Positions 47,101-57,953 of a stretch of DNA of 64,000 bases are shown here, in pieces. A program made the translations under genes and the position numbers. Below the pieces are notes generated by a model. That model was not told the DNA's origin. It worked only from the letters and a program-made list of their open reading frames with translations, and made no database searches. Source of the DNA: Lonicera japonica (lineage: Eukaryota > Streptophyta > Magnoliopsida > Dipsacales > Caprifoliaceae); contig CM038469.1 in NCBI GenBank assembly GCA_021464415.1, positions 32,707,883-32,771,882 of the forward strand. Direction: 5' to 3'. The number at the start of each line of letters is the position of its first letter. The stretch's first letter is position 1.

Positions 47101-50100
47101 CATCTAAAACTCTGAAAAGAGAGAGAGAGAGAGAGAGGGAATGATGACTAACAACTCAAAACAGAGAGAGGGGCAGAAGAAATGAAGAACAAAGACGAAC
47201 AGCTCGAAACAGAGGGCGGTGGAAAAAAGATCAAGCAGAGGCTGACTTAATGTTGATTGTAATATCTACTTTCATTTTCTAAAGACTATGTTATTAGACT
47301 TGAGTTGTTAGCCTATATTAATTTATTTATTTTAGTATAAAAATGCTTTGCACAAAAGGCTTACACCTCGTCGCCTTGAGGCTTACGCTTCCGCCTTTTA
47401 AAACATTGATACCAAATAAACGAGTATTGCAGTCCAGAAGAAAGAAAAAGGGTAAAAAGAATATAATATCTACTGTAGGTTCATATTGTGTTCTCACTTC
47501 TATATTTGTGTGTATTATGTTTTTCGAAATTCTTGTTATGTTTTATTTTTTTTTCTTTCTTTGTGTTATAGTGCAGCTGTTCTCCTGTATTTTCCGCAAT
47601 TAATGCAATGATCGTTCTTGTATATGCGATTTGTTACTCTTTGTAGACGTTCATATGTTTCTCTCAATTACAGGGACTGGAGAAGTATGTGATGACAAAG
47701 TTATTTAGCCGTGTATTTGCTTCAGTTCCAGATGATGTGAAGGTCGATGACGAACTTCATGAAAAGATAGCTTTAATTCAACAATTTATTCGGCCGGAGA
47801 ATTTGGATATTCAGCCTACTTATCAAAATGAAACATCGTGGTTGGTGTGTAACTAATTCACATCTAATGCATTATCATAAATTTGGTGATCTCTTGAATC
47901 TTTTTTGCTGTCAATGGTCTATATACATGTCGGCTGCTTTTTGATGTGATAGCAGATTAATACTTGATAGCACCATTTTGTACACTTGGGGGCTTGTTTG
48001 ATAAAAAGTTGGAAAATAATTGAAAAGACTACTAAACTTATGAAAAAAGAGATGAGTAATTTGGTGAGATGGTCCACTACTTTTTTGGTTTATCCATGGA
48101 ATCTAATTCTTTTGACGGATAAGAAGATTTTCCATGAAAAAAGAGAAGCTCACCAAATCACTCGTTCTTCTGCTTCTCATACATTTGCAGCGCTTTTCAA
48201 TAATTTTTCCAATTTTTTTATGGAACACGCCATAAGAGCACTCATACTTCTTATATGCATAAATCGACTGTGAAATTGAAGGCTTCTTCACTTTAATTAG
48301 ATAGAAATGTTCATAATTTTAAATGAATGTCACTAGTACTTGAGGGGAGTATATTGAAATGGTCATGCTTATATTGGTTGATACTTTCAGAAATTCTTGA
48401 TAAATAATGTCAGTTGGAGCTTTAGGAGTTGGTGACCCTTTATTCTGTTACAGTAAGAGTTTGATATTGTTAAGGATGCACTTGGGGTCTAGGTCTATAA
48501 TGTGGATCCATTTGAAAATATGGAAAATAAAAAATAAGAACGGGAAGAGCAAAGCCACTTTGAGGGGGTGGAAACAATATTTTACAATAACGGGAAGAGA
48601 GAAGCCACTTTGAAATATACATTTTCACATTTTTTTCATCACATCCTTTAGATTGTTTGAAAATAACTGATTAATGGAAAATTTTATTTTTCAAGATACT
48701 TGTAATTGTAGGAGGGTAGAAAGAAAGCAGAGATCCTACTTGTCAAGAAATTATAGAATTTTTGAAGGAAAGGTAGAAGAAAAGGAGTGGCTGTGGGAAA
48801 GAGTCAAATTCATGGCTTCGTTGTGGGCTTCCAACACCAAGCCTTTCAAAAACTATAGAGTGGAAGACATCAAGAACAATTGGAGAGCTTGGATTTTTGA
48901 ATAGTGTTCCGTTGTACAATCTGTTCTAGGGGTGTATTGTTGGCTGTGGTTTTTGGCATGATTATATTTCTTTTCTTTTCTTGTTTGGGTTATATGTTTT
49001 GTTGGTGGACTCCTTGTCCCCTCTTTATTTGTACTTTCAATTTATATTATATTATTAATGGAATCTTGTTTCTTATCAAAAAAAAAAAGGCACCACAAAG
49101 GAGAATTCTCTGTAGTCAGTAGTAAAAATTTCAATGCTATATATTTTGATGACTTCATTTTTCTTTTTTCTTTGATTGACAAGGGTGCTTGAGATTGGAT
49201 ATAAATGTTGGAAGGTTGCATTCAACTTCAGAATTGGTGTTGATGTTGAAGGAAATACTTATATGATGAATAGTCCAGTTTTTGACAGGCTAAAGTTATT
49301 ACTTCCTCTGATCCAAATTAAGAGTCGCCATATGACTCTTACAGTTTTTGTCATTTTTATTATACCATATGCAAATCACATGCATTTTTCAGTTTAACTT
49401 TTTGACTAAAACTGTAATTATGTTGTTACGTATGGAATGATGTTTTAGGGGGGTTATTCTCATTCTTTTTCTCCTCGTAACCCGAAATAGTAGAGGGGGT
49501 GTTTACTGTAATTTACCTATTTTAAATCATAAAAACATTATTATGCATAAGTACGACCTCGTACCTTTTGATATTTTGATTCCATTTCTGCAGCTTGCAC
49601 AGAAAGAGCTACAAAAGATCAATATGTACAAGGCACCAAGAGACAAGCTTGTCTGTATTCTTAATTGTTGCAAGGTCATCAATAACTTGCTGCTAAACGC
49701 TTCCATTGCTTCAAATGAGAATCCTCCGGGAGCTGATGAATTTCTTCCTGTTCTTATTTATGTTACTATTAAGGTAAATTATGTTATATGTGGTTTGTTT
49801 GAATGATAATATGATATACTTGCAAATTTTTGGTGTGCTTGTTTAACATATAATAATATCTAATCCAATTGCTAGATTGATGAATTATGAATATGAGAAG
49901 AAGTTACGACTGGGTGTAACTTGAAGCTTGCAAACTTGTAAGATTTGAAGATTTACATCAGTCATAACTTTTTGTCAAATTCATTATTTATCAATTCAAC
50001 TGTTGGATAAGATATTTTTAAGGTGCAAAATTTCAATTACATTATATGTTTATAAACTATTTGATTATTATGTTCATTTTTTTCGAATTTTGTATGGCAC

Positions 50101-53100
50101 ATAATTTGGCCTAAAACATGATTGTAACCAGAGACTTGTAGATCTCCAATTAATTTAATTTTTTGCGCGAATCTTCAATATATAGTAATTACCTAATCCA
50201 TCGGCCATATTAATGAAAAATGAACATGAGAAAAAGACTGCAATCCTTTAGAAAACCTTGAGTCTTTATGGTACATTGTTACTAGAAGATAAACATGAAC
50301 ATATATCTAAATTCCGATATGAGGTTAACCTTTTAAAGATTGAGGATTAAAATTCCTCATTTTCAGATCCCTTTAAAATTTCCCCCCAATTTGTACCCAT
50401 CCGGTATTCAATTTTTCAATTAAATCTAATTATTGATTCTTTTAAAGTTAATTAGGATCTGTGGTAATTTTCATACCAAACTTCAACATAGATGAGCTAA
50501 GGCGAAACTCTATAGAAATATTATTGTTTGTTTGGAAGTTTGAGAGAGGGAGATTTTAATTATTTCAAACAATAAACGCAGAGTTTCTTAGCTGATACCT
50601 TGCCATCCACACATTTTATGTATCACTGATTCTACTTTTAATAAAATCCATGTTCACTATCAAATGGTATATATTATATGTATATACACAAGTGCAATCA
50701 CTAACATAGGAACATTTTGCATCATTATTGTACTTGCTTCTTTTTTATATTTTTGGGTTCATTGGGACAATGGTGGGGTGAAGGTAGAGGTGTTTTCGGT
50801 TTCGGTCGGGGTAGAAACTAAAGTACCCCAAACCCAAACCAAATGTAAAAGTTCGGTTTCGGTTCGGTTTTATTCGGTTTTGACATTTTTCTTTTTTCGA
50901 AATCAATTTAACATAACAATGTAATACTAATAGTAATATAAGATTTGCTCATATTCAAATTAAAGTCATTGTTCTTTAGAAACAAGGAGCAAAGATATAG
51001 ATACCATGTTTTCTATTTAGTTACTATTTTATTTGTATATTTACAAGAATAAAACACATTAAATAAAATGACGAATTATCTTGCCATCATGTATGTGATA
51101 AAAAAATCCTAGCATTGTGTAGTTAATTCAATAATAAGAGCACGCGTTAATGACTTTTTTTTTTCAAATGATCACAATATGCAATTAATAAGGAACATAT
51201 TCTTATAAAATGCCCTCTTTTTTGTATTATAGTATAATTAACGTGTGCCCTTATATATTAACAGTTTTTTGTTTTCTTATACATAATTCGGTTCAGTTCG
51301 GTTTAGTTCGGTTTTGGACTAACTTGCCCCAAACCCGAGCCAAACTATTCGGTTTCGGTTTTTTTTTGGTTCAAGGTTTTACGGATTGTTTCGGTCCGTT
51401 CGGTCGGTTTTCGGATTAGCCTTTAACACCCCTAGGTGGGGGAGAAGGATCCCACTATTGCTACTTGCTAGAGCACATCAAATCCTGGCGAAATGCCAAG
51501 TTGATTTAGTCTTGTACTAATTGAGCTAACCTCTGTAACCCCTGTTGTACTTGCATTGTCACATGCAAGCTTTTAAAATAACTCTCATAGCTGTAATTTT
51601 AGTACTCGTTTGGTTCAAGTTTTGTTTCATACCCGGAATCCTAATTTGGTAAATTCACACTAGGAGTCTCTTATAGTTCATGTAGAGGTTGAATCATAAG
51701 TTGATTAGGCTCTACTTTTCATGTGAAATTACCATTTCGGGTTCCAAAAATGAACAAAGACACGAACCCAATGAGCACAAGGAAAATTGTGGAGTAACCC
51801 CTCGTGCATCAGTGGCATACCCAAAAGTCAAAGTTATCTAATAAGTCAAGGGATACCTATTTGGAGTACCTGATATGTATCGGTGCCTCATCCGAGCCAT
51901 ATCTTTACCATGATAGCTTAGCTTGCATATGCGATGTTGCAATGTACGAGTGACTCTTATATATCTAATTTGAGGAGAATAATAACAAAAATGATAAGGT
52001 GGGGTGGATGGCTGGTGGTTGGATGTGTAATTAACTTTCTTAGTAGTAGATGACCAGAAGTTCAATCCCATTACTTTTCATAATTTTAACGAAAAAGAAG
52101 ATTGTAGGGGTAAAATTGGAAATCAGAAATACGATGGAACCTGAAAAGTGGTTGAAATTCATTCTGGCTTTATGTTATAGCATAGATACCTAGTTTCTAA
52201 ACTTTTTGAAGTATTCATGCTCTATTTAGATGTACTATGCAGAGCTGAAAGAGATTCTCTATGCATCCTTTTGTTGTATGTGTCTGTCATGGCCGGGAAT
52301 TTTTTGGTGTTTGTGGATGTTGTTATGGCTACTTCAGGTCATCAACGGCATCTATAGTCTTTGTGTCCTGAAAATGGCTAATGATGGTTAAAACATGCAG
52401 GCAAACCCTCCACAACTTCACTCGAATCTATTGTATATCCAACAGTACAGGCGCCAATCCCGTTTAGTTGCAGAAGCAGCCTATTTCTTCACAAACATGC
52501 TCTCTGCTGAGTCATTCATTATGAACATGGACGCAAAATCCATATCTATGGATGAAACCGAGTTCGAAAAGAACATGGAATCGGCTCAAGCCCTTCTCTC
52601 TGGCCTCTCAGCCAACTCATCTGAAGATATCCCAACTCGAAGCACCACCATCCAAAGATCAGAATCCATCGAACCCAACAAACAAGAGAATTCAATTCCC
52701 AAGCAACGAAACAAAAGTCCCTCCTCCTCGATCTCAGACCTCGAGAACAAAGGAGCAAGTATGATTATCAAGGAGGGAAAGGCAGAACGGGTTTTCCGGG
52801 ATTTTCCATACTTGTACTCGCAAGCGGGTGATTTGACAGTTAGCGATGTAGAGGAGTTACTTAATAATTATAAGCAGCTTGCGTTTAAGTATGTTTGTCT
52901 TTCTAAAGGAATGGGTGTGGCGGCTCCGTCTCCTCCATTTTCGACTCAACAAGGTAGTGAAAATGTGAAGGAAATGCAAGGTAATCAATCAGGGGAGTTG
53001 ACTAATGAGGCAGAAATGGATTCGGATGGAGTCCCCCCATTTGAGGGGAAATTTTCAGAAACCGATTCGGCCCAAGATGTAGCTGCTGAATCTCAAGGTG

Positions 53101-53132
53101 AGGGAAATGATGAGAAGATTTTGGAGAGATGA
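44173..53132 (+). CDS. VPS9A: VPS9-domain Rab5 guanine nucleotide exchange factor (VPS9A-like)
   Basis: Exons 44173-44282, 45017-45164, 47674-47844, 49594-49773 and 52401-53132; GT-AG introns; 1341 nt give 446 residues in an unbroken frame. The N-terminal helical bundle (HDFLERMRQPSAADFVKAIK, DPERDSAAVQDF) is followed by the VPS9 domain from about residue 87. The domain includes QKELQKINMYKAPRDKLVCI and GADEFLPVLIYVTIKANPPQ, whose Asp (about D191) corresponds to the catalytic Asp of Arabidopsis VPS9A. The enzyme loads GTP on plant Rab5 GTPases (ARA6, ARA7, RHA1) at endosomes and is needed for vacuolar trafficking. The C-terminal region (SISDLENKGAS, AGDLTVSDVEELLNNYKQ) is conserved and then trails off in an acidic tail. 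The protein is shorter than my recollection of Arabidopsis VPS9A (about 520 residues), the loss being in the C-terminal tail. The ATG follows a CT-rich leader. Confidence 0.94.
44637..44904. mobile_element. MITE in VPS9A-like intron 1
   Basis: Left end AGAGCAACTCCAATCC and right end on the other strand ACAGTAACTCCCATCC are inverted. Same family as 29790-30098 in the galactosyltransferase gene. The TSD is unclear. Confidence 0.6.
46533..46860 (-). mobile_element. tRNA-derived SINE on the minus strand, interrupted
   Basis: Read on the minus strand: box A TAGCCTAGTGG, box B GGTTCGAGTCTC, body and an A-run corresponding to the T-run at 46539-46548. It is split by a second SINE (46585-46731). Located in intron 2 of the VPS9A-like gene. 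Its own target duplication was not found. Confidence 0.75.
46585..46731 (+). mobile_element. SINE nested inside another SINE
   Basis: Perfect 17-bp target duplications AGTCTCTTCCCTTTACT (46568-46584 and 46732-46748). Box A TGGCCCAGTGT lies at 46597 and box B GGTTCAACTCA at 46641, with an A-run at the 3' end. 147 bp including the tail. A related copy lies on the minus strand at 56377-56486. Confidence 0.88.
47345..47408. mobile_element. partial hAT-like element end
   Basis: The sequence ending CGCCTTTTAAAACATTG matches the right end of the hAT element at 57094-57730, including the repeated AAGGCTTACRCC motif. The left end was not located. Confidence 0.45.
47991..48231. mobile_element. MITE in VPS9A-like intron 3
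   Basis: Inverted ends of about 38 bp: left GGCTTGTTTGATAAAAAGTT, right on the other strand GGCGTGTTCCATAAAAAAAT, both continuing through TGGAAAA and ATTGAAAAG. The TSD is not clear. Confidence 0.65.
48660..49091 (+). mobile_element. 5'-truncated LINE with poly(A), in VPS9A-like intron 3
   Basis: The frame at 48674-48904 ends WERVKFMASLWASNTKPFKN then a W-rich terminus, a motif often found at the C-terminus of plant LINE ORF2. A T/G-rich 3' UTR follows, then an A-run at 49079-49089. The 5' boundary is uncertain and no target duplication was found. A 26-bp repeat with AAGCCACTTTGA occurs twice just upstream (about 48540 and 48590). Confidence 0.6.
50785..51434. mobile_element. hAT-like element with TAGRGGTGT ends, in intron 4
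   Basis: Left end TAGAGGTGTTTTCGG and right end on the other strand TAGGGGTGTTAAAGG, each followed by CGGTT-rich subterminal repeats, as in many plant hAT MITEs. The flanks GGTGAAGG and GGTGGGGG match at six of eight bases, a plausible old TSD. 650 bp, non-coding. Confidence 0.65.
51602..51778. mobile_element. MITE in VPS9A-like intron 4
   Basis: Second copy of the family at 30868-31048: shared blocks GGTAAATTCACACTAG, AGTCTCTTATA, GTGAAATTACCATTTCGGGT, with inverted ends. Confidence 0.75.
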
Positions 53133-53870
53133 CTTTTGTATCTATAATGTTTTATCTATGGGTATGATTGGTGTACTAAACACCCCCCACCCAAACTGCT
53201 GCCACCACACCACCGTGAGTATTGGGTGCCCCCTCTCTCTGTATCTGTCTCTCTTGTATGCTTGATTTTTCTTGCTAGTAATAGGTAGGAGGAAAACTTA
53301 GAGGGGAATTGGAGTGGGATGAGAATTTTTGGCACTTATTATGGAAATAAGTGAATTGTATTCTGATGAATATGGTGATGTATACAAATGTCATTAGAGG
53401 AAGTACTATTTTTTTTTCCTATGTTAGGATATATGATTCTTGGTTCCAATCTTTGTGGGGTGAGACCTTCACTAGCAATTGATTGGAAAAATATGACTTG
53501 TAAAGGAATTAAATGCGAAGAGTTGGATTTGGAATTAGAGTGAGATTGCACTTGTAATAGGACCATGCAATAGCCCAAGCTTTGTCTTGGGAGGAAAAAA
53601 AAATTGTACCCTTTTCATTTCAGATTATGAGTACTATTTTTTTTTTCCTTTTTCTTTTTACAGGATCTAATGAAGGAGCTTATTTTCCATTTTGAGACGA
53701 TCAAAGTATTAAATTTTCTGATAGTAAAATTATTTTAATTATTCATTATTTTAAAATTGGTGAATTTGTGTAAGGGGTGGTTTTATTGTCAAAACAAATG
53801 TTCCTTTTATCCTAAATTAAACGTTTAATATTTCATTTTCAAATGTTCTTAATTAAGATATTGTTTCCTT
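53133..53870 (+). other. 3' UTR and downstream of VPS9A-like gene
   Basis: Begins after the TGA stop. The first about 450 bp has transcript-like composition and a CT-rich patch near 53230; the polyadenylation site is unknown. No further gene. Confidence 0.35.
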
Positions 53871-53876
53871 CTTTTA

Positions 53877-54197
53877 GGCATCGTTTGGTTCACGGAAAGG
53901 AAATCAATTCCCTTTTCTTTCCCATGGAGGTGAGAAAGTAAATTTCCTATCAAATTTCCTTTTTGGCGTTTGGTAAACCATGAAAAGTATCTAGATAAGA
54001 GTATTATTTTCTAAAATTTATGTAATAAATGCTTGGAAATCACATGGGAAAATCAATCCCATGTGTTTTGGGAGGAATGGTTTTACCCCCTATTTTTCAC
54101 TCTCTCAAGAAAGTGTTTCCGGAATTTGTGCTTACCAAACAAAAAAAGGAACAATTTTTCTTTCCCGAATACTAAAATCCGTGAACCAAACGAGGAC
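53877..54197. mobile_element. PIF/Harbinger-like MITE
   Basis: Left end GGCATCGTTTGGTTCACGGA and right end on the other strand GTCCTCGTTTGGTTCACGGA; TTA duplications at 53874-53876 and 54198-54200. 321 bp, non-coding. Confidence 0.88.
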
Positions 54198-54477
54198 TTA
54201 AGAGAAATATGTATCAAGATTCATGATAGGAAATAAGATTCCTTCTAAATCATTGACTTTAACAATGTGAGTTAGTTATGGATGAAGAGTGAAGAAAGAA
54301 ATGAGGTGTTCTAGAAGTTGGTATGTGGTAGGTTGTGCACAACAGATTGACAGCCACGTGGTCCGTTAATGCCACGTATACATTCGCTAATGGTACTGAT
54401 AATTGTGAATTACATAACATTAATTTGAGTTGTTAACTCTCTAGTTTTCATATCATCATATTTGATAATGCATATTA

Positions 54478-54911
54478 AGAGCATTTCTAATAGAGTTGTA
54501 TTAAAATAGTCAATTTAGTATTGTGTAAAATTTAAATATTGTGTAAATTTTTTGTTGTTTAAATGATTGTATAAAATCAATGTCAACTAAGCTCTTATGT
54601 ATAATGGCTGTATATTTTGCACATTCAATTTACACAGCTAAATATGATTCTCTCTTCACCTGCTCATTCTCTCTCCTCATTAACTTAATCACACTATTTA
54701 CATTTTCTCTCAAATCTCCATCCACTCATTCTCTCTCCTTATTTGTCTAGTTTCTTGTTCTTTAAGTGGCTAATTTTTATTGGACTTCTTTTTACACGAG
54801 TATTAATATTAGCAATTAGAGAGTAAATATGTCTGTAAATTTTTTGTGTAAAACTCACTTGCTATGTAAGATTTACACAATAATTTTACACAACCCTATT
54901 GGAGATGCTCT
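54478..54911. mobile_element. MITE with AGAGCATYTCYAATAG ends
   Basis: Left AGAGCATTTCTAATAGAG and right on the other strand AGAGCATCTCCAATAGGG, a TIR of over 20 bp continuing to TTGT. Flanking TTA/TA suggests a PIF-like or Stowaway-like insertion; which one is not decided. It abuts the foldback element that follows. Confidence 0.75.
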
Positions 54912-56524
54912 TAGTCATTAGCCATCTTTTAAAATAAAATTAGAGTTTAGCTATCATTTTGTAACTTTCATCAAGTAACCGTTAAGTAGCGTAATTTTTG
55001 GACAACTTTGCCCTTATGGCCAATGTCTAATATTGATATATAAATAGTAGTTAACAATTAAATTGGCCGACAATTTGTAATTTTCAAATATATAATTGTT
55101 GGATAGCTTGTTCCGTATTTAAGATCATCCGAATACAAGAAAGATAGCAACATTATGCCATAAAACTTATACACCATCTAAAAATAAAAAACAATCATTT
55201 ATACTTAAGATAACATACTTGATAGTTACATAACAAGAGTTCTAAAAAAAATCATCACTTGGAACTTAACTATACAAGATGTCAATATCTGACATGCCCT
55301 ATCAATCCAATCTAATCACATCCAATTAGATGTTGGATTAGATTGGTTTCAATCTTCTCTAATTGAAAAAAAAAAAAAACCTTAGTAATAAGAACTACAA
55401 GAAATGAGCAGCATTCTAATGATATTGTTTACTTGGAAGGATGAGAATTTTGGGTAGGTATATATATACCAAGATTCTTTTTTTTCTTATTCAATTAGAG
55501 AAGATTGAAACCAATCCAACATCTAATTTGATGTGATTAAATTGGATTGATAAGACGTGTTAGATATTGGATATTGAATTCTAAAACCGATATCATATCG
55601 GATTGGATGCAGATAGTCTAAAAACTACCATATTGGGTCGGATGCCCATCTCTAAAAAATATTAAGTACTCTTAATCGAAACACCATAGGACAATATTCT
55701 AGACTTAATAGTTGAGTATCCAATTGGCATATTAAGAGATAAAGCAATCACAATCTTCATTTTCCAATTGGATTTGATAGTAATTAATGACATTAATATA
55801 TTATTGGAGATCAGAGGATGCAATATAGGATGAAGATGGATTGGTACCAATGGTGGAAAAAACAAAACTTAGAACTGAAAAAGCAATACCACCATTACAC
55901 TGCTAGCAATTCAACATTGTAGTATCAACTAATGCATGTGCAAATGTTAAACTTTATGCTTTAGTGATACCTTTTTTTCTTTTTCTTTTTCTTTTTTGTT
56001 TTTAAACTTATGCTATATATGACATGCATCTTATGTAGTTAAGTTCTAAGTTAAGGTTTTTATTATAACTCTTATTATGTAACTATCAAGTATGTTATCT
56101 TAATTACAAATGATTGCTTTTGATTTTTGAATGGTATATAAGTTTTATGGGATGATGTTGCTTTCTTTCTTGTATTTGGATGATCTTAAATAGGAAAAAG
56201 CTATTCAACAATTATATATTTGAAAATTATAAATTGTGGTCCAATTTAATTTTTAACCACTAGTTATATATTAATATTAGACTTTAGCCAAAAGAACAGA
56301 GTTGTCCAAAAATTAACCTACTTAATGGTTATTTAACGGAAGTTACAAAATGATGACCAAACTCTAATTTTAATTTTTTATTTTTTTTAAATTAAGAGAG
56401 TTTTAAGTCTCTCCCTTAATCCTACTAACAAAGAAAAAAACCCCACCCACTCCTATGAGTCAAACCCTTAACCTACCACTAGGCCAAATTTTAATTTCAT
56501 TTTAAAAAATAACTAAAGACTAAA
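54912..56524. mobile_element. long foldback element
   Basis: Left arm (about 54912-55330) and right arm (about 56035-56524) are inverted copies of about 400 bp, from outer blocks TTAGTCATTAG / CTAAAGACTAA through AATTAGAGTTT, GTAACTT, CAAATATATAATTGTTG and ATAACATACTTGATAGTTAC. The centre holds a second inverted repeat (55290-55368 against 55493-55562). A SINE sits in the right arm. No coding capacity; the TSD was not resolved, so the superfamily is open (Mutator-like is possible). Confidence 0.8.
56377..56486 (-). mobile_element. SINE in the right arm of the foldback element
   Basis: The 11-bp direct repeat AATTTTAATTT (56366-56376 and 56487-56497) flanks it. The minus strand reads GGCCTAGTGG as box A and GGGTTTGACTC as a diverged box B, then the same 3' body as the SINE at 46585 (GGATTAAGGGAGAGACTT) and an A-rich tail. 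Confidence 0.78.
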
Positions 56525-56764
56525 TTAATATATATTATTAAAAATGGCAAAAAAATTTGCCTCACTATTGGACTAAGTTGCCTCCTTTGTAGACTGTGGT
56601 GTGTTGGTTACACAATCATAATAACAAAGTCGAGTCAAAACTAACACCGAGAAAACTTAAACCGACACACCACCGTCACATATAACATTCATGGGATCAT
56701 ATCTTCCTCAAAGCTGACTTTATATTTATACACCCATTATTGCATATCAACAATAAAATAAGAA

Positions 56765-56899
56765 GCGAATGTATTAGTTTAGTGGTAAAAGTGTTCACCT
56801 AAATTTAGAAAATCCCAAGTTCAAATTTTATTAAGGGTGAAGAGAGTCCTTTGTTTTATAGTAAAATGGAGAGATTTTAGACTTTCATTTTTTGAAAAA
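56765..56899 (+). mobile_element. tRNA-derived SINE
   Basis: Box A TAGTTTAGTGG (56775-56785) fits the consensus exactly. A diverged box B AGTTCAAATTT follows at about 56819. The 3' end runs into TTTTTTGAAAAAA. The TSD was not identified. Confidence 0.55.
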
Positions 56900-56904
56900 A
56901 CTTA

Positions 56905-57950
56905 TAGCTAAAATTATGTTTTTCATTATAAAATTAAATCATTGACAAAAGATTTTGTCATAACATAGTCACTTAAATTGCATCACTAAAAGTCCTTGGT
57001 GACAAAAATAATTCTCATCATAAAAGGTTCTGGTTGCTTAAGGTCCATAAAGAACACTAAATGTTTGGGCCACATTTAGAAAGCATCTTTAAGGAGTGTT
57101 TTAAAAGGCTTTCGCTTTTACGCATCGATGCTTGCCTCATGGCTCTTTTTCTAGAAGACGCACTAAAACTCATTAATAAGTGCGTGATGCACAAAAGGCT
57201 TGCGCCTCTTTGCGCTTTACTACGCCTTTTTGTACGCCTCATACGCTTTTTTTGCACATTTTACGCCTTTTGGACGCTTTTGCATTTTTTCTCTTTACTG
57301 TAACTTTTACATATATATATATATATATAATTTTTTATCTGTAAATTCATATTGGTTGCTGCTATATAGATATAAATTGATAATTATACTCATTCCTGCT
57401 ATATGTATGAAACCTCAACTTCAAATTTTAATTTTTTGTTGTTATATGCACTCTTATTGCCATTAGAAAACATAAGCAAGAAAGATAAGACAAAGTGCTG
57501 AGTGTATATTTATCTATTTGCTTATTTGAATTTTATTTGTTACTTCAAAAGGTGATTATGTGATTGTTATTTCATTCTTTTTAGTGTTAGACGTCTCTTT
57601 TAATTATTTCTTGTTTTTCTAATTTAAATATATAATGCACAAAAGGCTTGCGCATTAGCGCCTTGTGGCTTACGCCTCACCTTTCAACAAGAAAACGCCC
57701 CAACCAACGCCCTCGCCTTTTAAAACATTGTCTTTAAGTGACAAAACTCTAAGATTCGTGACTAATATCTTGTCTAATGCAATTTTTACAACGAATTCTA
57801 AGTTTCTTCACTAAAGGCATATATTAAGTGGTGAAACACAAATTTTTGTCACTAAACAAATACATTATGTGATAAAAATATATTTTATTACAAATATTTC
57901 ATTTTTAAAAGTACACATTTTTGTCATAAATTAACTAATGTGTTGCAATG
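56905..57950. mobile_element. CACTA-like element, second copy, split by hAT
   Basis: Resembles the element at 60865-61827 across both ends (GTCAC-TAAA subterminal motifs, CACTAAAAGTC and TGATTCTCATCA-like blocks). TTA lies on each side (56902-56904 and 57951-57953). The terminal CACTG itself seems lost at the left. Without the hAT insertion it is about 400 bp. Confidence 0.55.
57094..57730. mobile_element. hAT-like element nested in the CACTA-like copy
   Basis: Perfect 8-bp target duplications TCTTTAAG (57086-57093 and 57731-57738). Ends GAGTGTTTTAAAAGGC and, on the other strand, CAATGTTTTAAAAGGC. The interior repeats ACAAAAGGCTTGCGC and CGCCTT motifs. 637 bp, no transposase. Confidence 0.92.
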
Positions 57951-57953
57951 TTA

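Noticed and set aside
52552..52771. Overlapping frames on both strands in the last VPS9A exon
   Set aside because: Shadows of the conserved coding frame.
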